Assembly: GCF_026151205.1 (NCBI RefSeq)
Contig: NC_087073.1
Span: forward strand, 18,690,837 to 18,754,836
Length of the DNA stretch: 64,000 nucleotides
Origin: Bolinopsis microptera
Taxonomy: Eukaryota; Ctenophora; Tentaculata; Lobata; Bolinopsidae
Direction: 5' to 3'
Shown here: piece by piece, positions 11,601 through 19,400 of the stretch
How the letters are laid out: each line of letters begins with the position of its first letter
Numbering within the stretch: position 1 is the stretch's first letter
Made by a program: the position numbers and the translations under genes
The notes under the pieces: generated by a model
Told to the model about the DNA's origin: nothing
Databases searched by the model: none
The model's input: the letters and a program-made list of their open reading frames with translations, nothing else

Positions 11601-11968
11601 GCTTAACGAACAGTAAAAAATCATTTCCAAAATTTAGGCTGGTTAAAAGTAAAACAGTCTTTGGGACGAAATTGCTAAAATTTCTTGGAAAAATTGCTTG
11701 AAATTCCTTTTGATTCATTATCAACTTTTATATAGAATTAGAAAGCCTTCGAAGCCTTAGTCACTTTTAGTATTAATATTATTAGTTAATAAAGCACTCT
11801 CCAATAGAACTAGAGTTAGAGGAGCGATGTGAAGACTCGGTGGAATACTGCAAGGTGCTACAGCAACAGGGAGCTTGCGATGACAACGGCGGCAAGCTAG
11901 GCCTAGCTAGCGAACTGGTTGCTAAAGCCAAGAACATACTCTGTAGGAAAACTTGTGGAAATTGCTAG
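5472..11968 (+). CDS. Secreted ShKT polyprotein / amidated-peptide precursor gene (multi-exon, alternative ends)
   Basis: Product: a secretory-pathway precursor. Exons: one of 5472-5625, 5742-5826 or 7088-7235 (signal peptides), then 7963-8026, 8243-8313 and 8511-8840 (three ShKT domains), then either 9248-10275 (31 decapeptide repeats, stop TAA) or 10562-10618 plus 11808-11968 (fourth ShKT domain, stop TAG). All junctions are GT-AG and in frame. With the 5742 leader the two forms are 525 and 255 residues. Each ShKT domain is preceded by a KR pair, and acidic E-rich spacers separate several of them, as in polyproteins cut by furin/PC-type proteases. ShKT domains are known from cnidarian channel-blocking peptides and from many non-toxic secreted proteins. 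The domains here are acidic and lack an obvious Lys-Tyr dyad, so channel block is not implied. The gene looks intact. Exon structure is read from sequence only; expression is untested. Confidence 0.82.
5742..5826 (+). CDS. Alternative first coding exon B (signal peptide plus KR)
   Basis: Encodes MLQVVIVALFGLSQA, a compact signal peptide with a good SQA cleavage site, then a short pro-region MHPDQPLLVNRVK. The donor AAAC|GTAAGT is strong and in phase 1. Joined to the exon at 7963, the split codon C|GC completes KR immediately before AGSHCED. This is the cleanest precursor layout of the three leaders: signal, propeptide, dibasic site, mature domain. Confidence 0.68.
6340..6530. repeat. MITE-like repeat copy in the ShKT gene's first intron
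   Basis: Shares two blocks with 28616-28790: ACGAAAAGCTCGAATA at its right end, and the block TATAATGGGAGTGCTTTAACCAG, whose partner at 28750-28785 is in reverse complement. This suggests a dispersed non-autonomous element. No target-site duplication was identified. Confidence 0.4.
7088..7235 (+). CDS. Alternative first coding exon C (signal peptide plus KR)
   Basis: Starts MIGSQTLPIICVVVIILAIL, a strongly hydrophobic signal sequence ending near SSLG, followed by a basic pro-region of about 25 residues ending DKSKR. The donor CGAA|GTGAGA is phase 1; joined to 7963 it reads KSKR-S-AGSHCED. A very good acceptor (CTCTATTTTATAG) ends 10 nt before the ATG, so this exon is probably spliced onto an upstream leader rather than being the transcript start. 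Confidence 0.65.
7704..7757. repeat. Short tandem repeat, about 10-bp unit
   Basis: Four to five copies of TTTCTATCGA-like units in the intron between exon 7088-7235 and exon 7963-8026. Confidence 0.7.
7963..8313 (+). CDS. ShKT domain 1, split over two exons (7963-8026, 8243-8313)
   Basis: The first piece (acceptor TAATAATCGCAG, donor AAGG|GTTAGT, phase 2) reads AGSHCEDVGAAEECAWWNEQ. The second (acceptor TTTTTTCAG, donor GAAA|GTAAGT, phase 1) continues GYCADDSDFHAAMIEQC and ends AKTCGCE. Together there are six cysteines in ShKT order, with the typical WW after the second Cys and the TCGC end. The 216-bp intron falls inside the domain just before the third Cys. Confidence 0.85.
8511..8840 (+). 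CDS. Exon with ShKT domains 2 and 3
   Basis: Acceptor TTGCTAACAG, donor TTGTG|GTGAGG, phase 1 at both ends, 330 bp. It encodes two near-duplicate units: an acidic spacer (EEKEAEEVLVV and EGEEVAEEVAEEVLV), then MKR, then GCEN(K/T)GSPEDCE(FW/WW), then GYCADDSEFHDA and QCPCSC. Each unit has six cysteines. The C-terminal spacing CxCxC is tighter than the common CxxxCxxC end. The MKR before each unit marks a dibasic cleavage site, so two separate peptides are expected. The two units clearly arose by tandem duplication within the exon. Reading past the donor would add GEECCWIKP and stop at 8869, a possible retained-intron form. Confidence 0.85.
9248..10275 (+). CDS. Alternative terminal exon: 31 tandem SEQLADPGKR units
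   Basis: Acceptor TTATTTTCAG, phase 1, so G|AG joins in frame to the ShKT exon ending at 8840. The exon reads EPQQIQLNRRKQLADPGKR, then 31 decapeptides, then SIDRRFTVQTNLV and TAA. GKR after each unit is the standard amidation-plus-dibasic signal of neuropeptide precursors, predicting SEQLADP-amide or, after N-terminal trimming, pyroGlu-LADP-amide. Unit types: 24 SEQLADP, 5 SEQLANP, 1 SEQLADL, 1 SKQLADL. Base changes between units fall mostly at silent third positions of this frame (CCN, AAR, AGY). The other frames are open only because the period is 30 bp and stop-free. The peptide is not one I recognise. Confidence 0.85.
9301..10230 (+). repeat. 30-bp coding tandem array, 31 units
   Basis: Unbroken 30-bp period, with no indel in 31 units. 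Third-base variants alternate in partly higher-order patterns (60-bp and longer), showing expansion by unequal exchange. See the coding exon for the peptide reading. Confidence 0.95.
10505..10510 (+). terminator. Polyadenylation signal AATAAA after the repeat exon
   Basis: Canonical AATAAA about 230 nt after the stop of the repeat exon and 50 nt before the next exon's acceptor. Its position supports the repeat exon being an alternative 3' terminal exon with its own poly(A) site. Confidence 0.55.
10562..10618 (+). CDS. Linker exon to the fourth ShKT domain
   Basis: 57 bp, acceptor CACTTTTTTCAG, donor GGTC|GTAAGT, phase 1 in and out. It encodes EGKEAEAVLKAKRSAEEEG: again an acidic spacer with a KR site, like those before domains 2 and 3. 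Its acceptor phase equals that of the repeat exon at 9248, so the two are interchangeable after 8840. Confidence 0.7.
11808..11968 (+). CDS. Terminal exon with ShKT domain 4
   Basis: Acceptor CTCTCCAATAG, phase 1 completed as C|AA (Gln). It reads LELEERCEDSVEYCKVLQQQ, then GACDD, a longer central loop, and ends ILCRKTCGNC then TAG. The last ten residues closely resemble the end of the sea anemone peptide ShK (CRKTCGTC). The loop between Cys3 and Cys4 is longer than in domains 1-3, so this domain is the most divergent. No canonical AATAAA is seen in the next 300 bases. Confidence 0.78.
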
Positions 11969-13079
11969 GAGAAACTGCTGAAATTTGGCTCAATTACTGA
12001 CGAAACGAGAAATAACTAAACGTCTTACTACTGAAGTAGTTGTGACTCCGGAGAATATTGTGAATATGAAGTTTGAATTAAGCTAGAGTTGAAATTATTG
12101 GATGTTGAATAGCACTTTTATGATCAATTAACGAAATTGTGTGATAATTCAAATTGTGAGATAACGATCGCACTTAGATTTGAACTTTATCATTATTATA
12201 CCAAATTATACGTACAATGTAAATATACCACGTACCTTTTCTAACTATGCGAATGAATTGTGAGCTCGGTGTTTCAATTGTTTAATATGCACTTCTAAAA
12301 CAATGATGATATATCTTAACTTTGTTTTTTAATATTACCGGATTGTAAGAAATTCAAACCATGATACGACCTTGTAGGTAATTCATGATTTATATCATTA
12401 TAAGACTGTTCGTACGTTCATTCCTGATTCACTTTCACACTCAGTAGGTAGCATAAAAGGACGCGCATTGCTCACTTCGCGTACGTCTAGCTATCTATAA
12501 TAGGCTATACTTATATAAAACGTGACCACACGCTAAACACAGCTCCAATTACTCGTACCCGATCACATTCAAGACTGAGTTTGTAGACAGAGAGGACCAC
12601 GTACTTAGGAGTGAACTGTGAAGTAGATCACTGGTCAAACACTAAATTTAAACAGCATCCAATTACAAACAACATTCAATTCAAAGGAGGTCTAATTTTA
12701 TTCAGTTTAGTTAACAAAGTATGATTTCTATTTCCTAAACTTAAAATCAAATAAAATTAAAATAACCGCTTCAATTAAAAGATAAAAGATGTAAACCTAA
12801 ATAGTTAACTTCCGTTCTAAATATGTTTAAGTCACTCATCCATATTCCATAGTTAGTATCAATAGATAAATAAAAAATAAAAGATCTAAAAACTGACAAG
12901 AAAAAATAAAAGTTGTTATTGCGACGGTTCGAGGAAATAATCCGTATCGCACAATAAAAGCAGTTGCCAATTTTTCGACAATCATTGAATGATATCGGCA
13001 TAGTTGTCGTTTACATCGGAATTCCTGTCATTAATGAAAGTTTATAAGTCTTTAGATTTTCCAGAATCAGATCAGCTTA
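11969..13079. other. Intergenic region between convergent genes
   Basis: No gene seen. It separates the 3' end of the ShKT gene (+) from the 3' end of the GPCR gene (-). A minus-strand AATAAA (plus-strand TTTATT) lies at 12697-12702, about 380 bases past the most distal GPCR stop codon. Confidence 0.45.
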
Positions 13080-13277
13080 CTACAATTGATTTCGATGTTT
13101 TTTATTTGATAACAATATCGCTAATAGTAATAGTAATACAACCACCAGGGTCTGTATGGTTCTAATAATTTCTTCAAACTTTTCAATAAAACCGAGCATT
13201 ATTTGCAGTGTAGTCAACTTCATTGAGTTTTCCTCATCTGGATTTTGATTAACTGGCTCGGCAGTAGCTGTGCATCT
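13080..13277 (-). CDS. Alternative GPCR last exon, isoform B (adds a membrane segment)
   Basis: Open for 66 codons to TAG. The acceptor CATAGTTTTTAG precedes it, with an in-frame stop just upstream, so it must be spliced on. Phase 0 matches the donor at 13660. It encodes RCTATAEPVNQNPDEENSMK, then an amphipathic stretch (GFIEKFEEIIRTIQ), then TLVVVLLLLLAILLS and NKKHRNQL. Joined to exon 10 the receptor would be 447 residues with an eighth hydrophobic segment. It could instead be the last exon of a separate small membrane protein. Confidence 0.5.
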   Translation of the reverse strand, partial: RCTATAEPVNQNPDEENSMKLTTLQIMLGFIEKFEEIIRTIQTLVVVLLLLLAILLSNKKHRNQL

Positions 13278-13326
13278 CTAAAAACTATGAAATATTTGTC
13301 CGTCATGGTATAACAAGCTCTTAGTC

Positions 13327-13497
13327 TTATTTTGTTGAACTGCCCCCTGAGAGACGATTATATCCGTGTGCGTTACACAGGTCTCCGTTTCCGTTGGCCG
13401 GAGATTTGTCACTGACTGACCGGGATCTAGGTAAGTGTGTTACTGATCCGGGTGTTCCTCCGTTACTGCTCAGTTCCGTCAACATGTAACTCTGGGC
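13327..13497 (-). CDS. GPCR last exon, isoform A (cytoplasmic tail)
   Basis: Phase-0 acceptor TTTTATCAG. It encodes a polar, Ser/Gly/Asn-rich tail starting AQSYMLTELSSNGG and ending LSGGSSTK, then TAA, with several possible kinase sites (SRSVSD). A minus-strand AATAAA at 13101-13106 could serve as its poly(A) signal. Confidence 0.75.
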   Translation of the reverse strand, partial: AQSYMLTELSSNGGTPGSVTHLPRSRSVSDKSPANGNGDLCNAHGYNRLSGGSSTK

Positions 13498-16400
13498 CTG
13501 ATAAAATTGTTAATTCAGACTTGAGTACACAAGTGAGCATGTTAATTATTAAAAACACGGCTATGGAATATAAATTCTAAGGAGCACAACTGTAGCATTT
13601 CCTAACTGTCAGCGTTTAATGGAAAATAAAATCTTTGCTCTTAGACTAAAGCTCCTTACCCTATCAAGACTGTCATATCCATTATTGCCACCGTTCCGTA
13701 GAGCGAAAGAAGAAGTACGAGAAGGAGGAAATTGGGCGCTGGTAGTAAACTGACTGGGCCGGCAACTCCTTCTCCGTTCATCTTCCATATCACTGTAAAG
13801 CTGCTTTTGGGCTCGTTTCCTGCAATTAACAGGAAATCATATTAGTATAGTACATTTTTATAAATTGTGGTTGAGGTACAGCAAGAAGATACGTATAGGA
13901 GGACCCAACATGATTAACAAAATTATTTTTTGTTAATCATTTAAATTAACAGCTCATTATTTTAGCACTCGAAATTAAGTTATGGTAAATAAATGATATA
14001 AATAAACCAGGATCGTGCAGAAAGTAAAAAAATGTTTAAAACCAAATTTATGGTAATTAATATTTAAGGGCCGACAAAGTCAAAGAACTATTTAACAATA
14101 AGTAACAATTTAATACTAAGTCTCACCTGAACTCGTCATGATGCATGTTACACTTTATAAAAGTCTTGTAAGCTCCTCTAAAGTTCCTGTCCATGAGCCC
14201 GTACACTATTGGGTTGAGAGCGTACCCAGAGTAGACCACCCAAACCAGTACTGAAAATACAGGATTTAGAGTGTGCTGTTCAAATCAGGTCATTCTTTAA
14301 ATGTTTCAATAGATTTGATTTTAATGTTATGGGAGGGTGGTAAGTCCCTCTATATGGTGATTTTTAGTGTTTCTTTGCCTCAATATGGCTTTTTGGTATT
14401 CCCGTTTACTTTCGACAAAAAGGTAGACAAATATATTGTATAAGTGTTAGATTTCTGTCATATTAAAGGAGTAAAATTTAACAACTAGAAACATCACAAG
14501 TTATTAGTTAATATTTTCATAAATTCTCTTCATTCAAGTATCTAAGCCCTGATTCTATGATGAAATACAAAATCTAAGAGCAAATGGCTCGTCTCTTGTC
14601 TATTTCTCATCACGTTTAATATCCGGATAGATCCTATTGCTTATCCTTCAGCAGAGATAGCAGCGTTGTTAAACAAGTGTAAGAAGAATTGGTTCGCCTA
14701 GCGGAAGAAGCCAATATGATTAGAGGACAATCCCGTTAGCTCTGTCTTTAGCTCGTCTGTTTTGAAACCACATCACCAGTACATTGCCAGGAACGTCTAT
14801 CTTGGAAAGGATCTCCGCTTTAAGAGCAGGATTGAGAAATTTGTGCTGATCGTAGTATTGAATGAGAATAGCCATCTCGTCAGGAGAGAAAACAGTTCTC
14901 TTTCGTCTCCACTGTTTCTTGGTAGGTGTTTCTTGGGAAGGGTTCTGATCAGGGACCTGTCTCCAGGGAGCACCTGACTGATGGGAGGAGTCTCTCTCAG
15001 ATATTCTGTAGGGGGCAGAGTGTTCAGCACCTCTCGAATAGTGCTGGGTCCTGTAGCAGGGTTTTACTGAGGGTATGGTCCGGGTATAGGAGGTCTTGGT
15101 GTTGGGTATAGGGATCACCAGCTCAGGAACTTCTAGCTCTGGGGGCACGGAACACAGCTGAGGTAACAAGTAGGAGTCCTCTTCTAAATCCAATTCTGGT
15201 AGTCTAGGGATGTAAGAGTTCTGGTAGGACATTGTGTGTTGTAAAGATTATTTGTGGTTAAGGAACTGGAAAGTAGTTGCAATGAGTATAATGTTAAATC
15301 TTGTCTGGGGTATATATACCAGTACCTGTTCCGTTTTCGTTATTGATTGGAACTTTGACGTATATCCATGATGGTTTCAAGGACATGGTACTGTTCTATT
15401 CTTCATGAAGTTAGGTGATTCCTGTTGTCTAGATACTGGAGGTTAATAGTGAGGTGACACGAGATCTGATCAGCTACCGCTTGTAACTCTGGTTACTGGT
15501 TCACCGCAGAATCCTATCACGTTGTTGTCGCAGTAACCAGAGTCTTGTCAATGGAACATGGATCAAACACTGGATCACGTGTCATCACTATCAAGTAAAC
15601 TACCTCACATGTAATTATTATGCTCGGAGCTGATTCTGGTTAGCTTATCAGTTGTAAAGGAGAATCAGTACTATATATCATCGGAGAATATTCTTAAGTA
15701 CCGTTTACTGTACGTGACATACGAAATACAGCACTGATCCTGAATGAAATGCGTTAGTAGTCCGCCTTAACATCATATCATAATAAATATGAAATAGTCA
15801 TTAGTAACTAATTAGCCTGAGCTACGTTGGTACATGTAAAAAATGTTAAAACAGTACATGAATATTGAATACGTGATCAGATCAGAACCTGCCAGTTATA
15901 AATTAGTTGTTAAATCAATCCCGCCTCTGATTAAGTAAAACATCAAAGGGATAATGATGGAAAGTGTAAATACTGATAGTTATAATAAAGCCCGATAACA
16001 GATGAAAGCTGAATACCGGTTATTGTGTTTCTAAATAATGAATCGATATTTTCCCATCAAATATAGTTAATTGAATGAGAATTTTTAATGAATCACGCAC
16101 ATTAGCTATTAAATTACTCTGCGAGTTAAACCAAACTAAAGAGTTGCAAATTTATCGAGGGATGCTGATATTTTTGGGAAATAGCTGAATTTACAAACTA
16201 TAAGGCTCTGACAAATCTTTTGAGGGTTTGGGCAGGTAAGCCACGCCCATATTGGCGCAGAGATAGAAATGCTTAATCTTCCAAAAAGTCATTTAAAACA
16301 CCTAAAAGCTCGTTTCTGGCTATGTTTGGAAGTTTTTATTGGTTAACAAAAAGCCCCCCCCCCCCCTCCCCTATTTTAATTCAGGCGGATTTTAGTACCA

Positions 16401-19400
16401 TATCTGGCTAATGACCTGATAATGGAGGGGAAAATTATTAAAAGTTACAAATCTTAGTGTGGTTTAACTAAGTGGCTACGCACGTGAATTTCATTCAGAA
16501 TTCTATTAGCAAGTCAAATGTTATTGGTATGTATCGATTTTCCGATAAAAAACAAACATTCATCACTAAGGCACAATATTGGTAGCTATCACTCTGCTAT
16601 ATTACTGGTGCCATGCACAGCTTCCAAGTCATTGGGTTAAGACTTAGGCGTGTTTTACTTTTCACAGATAGATGATGTTTTCTGTATAGTTGGTAATAAA
16701 CACGAATATTTGTCTATTTTCAAAAGATCCTGCGGCTTGTGGATTCCAAAATAACTATCTTGGCTTCGAACAGTTTGTAGGATATTTTGAATAATGTTTA
16801 CATTCTTGTGATTTTTACATTTCTGTTTTAAAGAAGGTCCAGGTACTCGATTACTCTGTGTGACATTTTTGTGTGACAAATTTTGTTGACTAACCAGAAT
16901 CGATGATTATTCTCCTCTACAATTGAATTTGATCGAATAACCAGAATCAGCTCCGAGCATAATAATTACATGTGAGGTAGTTTACTTGATAGTGATGACA
17001 CGTGATCCAGTGTTTGATCCATGTTCCATTGACAAGACTCTGGTTACTGCGACAACAACGTGATAGGATTCTGCGGTGAACCAGTAACCAGAGTTACAAG
17101 CGGTAGCTGATCAGATCTCGTGTCACCTCACAATTAACCTCCAGTATCTAGACAACAGGAATCACCTAACTTCATGAAGAATAGAACAGTACCATGTCCT
17201 TGAAACCATCATGGATATACGTCAAAGTTCCAATCAATAACGAAAACGGAACAGGTACTGGTATATATACCCCAGACAACATTTAACATTATACTCATTG
17301 CAACTACTTTCCAGTTCCTTAACCACAAATAATCTTTACAACACACAATGTCCTACCAGAACTCTTACATCCCTAGACTACCAGAATTGGATTTAGAAGA
17401 GGACTCCTACTTGTTACCTCAGCTGTGTTCCGTGCCCCCAGAGCTAGAAGTTCCTGAGCTGGTGATCCCTATACCCAACACCAAGACCTCCTATACCCGG
17501 ACCATACCCTCAGTAAAACCCTGCTACAGGACCCAGCACTATTCGAGAGGTGCTGAACACTCTGCCCCCTACAGAATATCTGAGAGAGACTCCTCCCATC
17601 AGTCAGGTGCTCCCTGGAGACAGGTCCCTGATCAGAACCCTTCCCAAGAAACACCTACCAAGAAACAGTGGAGACGAAAGAGAACTGTTTTCTCTCCTGA
17701 CGAGATGGCTATTCTCATTCAATACTACGATCAGCACAAATTTCTCAATCCTGCTCTTAAAGCGGAGATCCTTTCCAAGATAGACGTTCCTGGCAACGTA
17801 CTGGTGATGTGGTTTCAAAACAGACGAGCTAAAGACAGAGCTAACGGTATTGTCATCTGATCAAGTTATCTTCACCTTAACCCGCGAAGTGAAAAGATCC
17901 TTTTGACACTTGTCTGCGCCAAAGAAAGCTTTCATATTATGTTATTTGGCAAGAAGCAAACATTGTCGCGTGGCTAAAAGAATCGACTGACACTCGTCAA
18001 CAATGCTACTGTCGCTGCTGAAGGATGAGCTATAGGATATAGTGGTAAACCCACGATGGGGTGGCTTATCTATCGGATATTGACTGTTTCCGGACTGTTC
18101 CAGACTATTCCATTTTGAGCATTGTTATATTTCCAACTTGTTTAAACGATATTTATTAATAGAATATTGAGTAAATTCATGACAATTATTTCGATAATTC
18201 ACTTAGTTCTTACTTCTCAGTTTCCTGCTTCCACTTGTAAAAGTATTACAAATAAAATATAAAATACACTTACTTTTAACGACGGTGATACCGATGTTGA
18301 GGGGCTGTTTTTTAGCTTGTGCCTGAACCCACCAAATACATGATATCACCAGTACGGGAAGGAATGTAAATGCGAATACCTGAAGTAAAAAGGTGTTAGC
18401 ACAATTGTTTGCTGACGAGTACTTCTTGGAAAATAGTGGCGGTGAAACCATAAAGTAAGACATTAAGAGTATACTGTCTGTGCTTGCAAGTATAGACAGA
18501 TGTCAGTTTCAATTAGTGATGGTAGCTGTTACAAACATGCAGCGATTCAGGAAATTTTTCGTGAAAGCAAGCTTTTTAAAGTATGGCCACAACCTCTTTT
18601 TAACTTCTTTTCAAATGATATACGACCCTTCTGTTAAGCCCCAAGGAGTGATGTTATTAAATAATGTGCCCAATTAAACGGCTCACCCCAACTAGAGCCA
18701 AGGTCCTGAGAGCAGATCTTAATGTTCTGTTCCTCCTCTTAAAGTCAGCTTGCTCTACACTCTTGTATGTTTTACCCATCAGCCGTATCTGCCGAGAGGA
18801 ATTTGTTATATTCACGTAGGATTTGAAACATTCTAAAACTTGATTCGAAATTACCAGATTCCTCTAAATATCACATGGGATAATTCGCTAGAATTAAGGC
18901 ATAAACAACATAACTTTACAATTCCAACGGTTAAACTGTGGATATGCTGGTAGCAATCAGCAAAATTAGAGGCTGAACCGTACAAATTATTAAAACTTAC
19001 ACATAATTTCTTAGTGCATAATTAACAAATTAATAAAATCTCCCGAAAATGTAAACTTACAGATTTTGCAGCTGCAGTGAAGATTAAAGTGTAGGAGATA
19101 ATAGCTACCAGCACTGGTAAGAACAGGGTAAAGAAGAAGTAAAAGAGAGGATATCCTGATTTTTGTTTCATCGCACAGGAAAATGTATACCTTCAGGGGA
19201 TAAAATGTTTAGAAATTCCTTTTATTTATTATTTTTATTTTTCCGTTTTTTATTAAAGTTTTTTGAAAAGCGTTCAAAAATGTAAAGTATTTAGCATAAG
19301 ATTGAACAGAATCTACAGTCTCCAATTCCTCACATACCTGCTCCATCCAATATCTCCCCAGCTAGTGTAGCCAGGAATAAAGGACAGTTCTACAGGAGGA

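Larger units (their letters stand above)
14714..15642 (-). repeat. Left arm of a homeobox-containing inverted duplication
   Basis: Base x in this arm pairs with base 32580-x in the right arm without a single indel across about 0.9 kb, and I count about six mismatches (about 99% identity). Weaker homology continues on both sides (about 14640-14700 and 15643-15700) with many changes. Confidence 0.9.
16938..17866 (+). repeat. Right arm of a homeobox-containing inverted duplication
   Basis: Reverse-complement partner of 14714-15642, including promoter, leader and the whole coding region. Outside the arm, relics of the same duplication are visible but diverged: GCTGCTGAAGGATGAGC near 18014 against the complement of GCTTATCCTTCAGCAGAG near 14639, and TAACCAGAATC near 16890. 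Confidence 0.9.

Noticed and set aside
11317-11724. 135-codon minus-strand open frame in the last ShKT-gene intron
   Set aside because: No recognisable domain, low-complexity Ser/Thr/Asn content, and no splice or promoter context. It could be part of a dispersed repeat.
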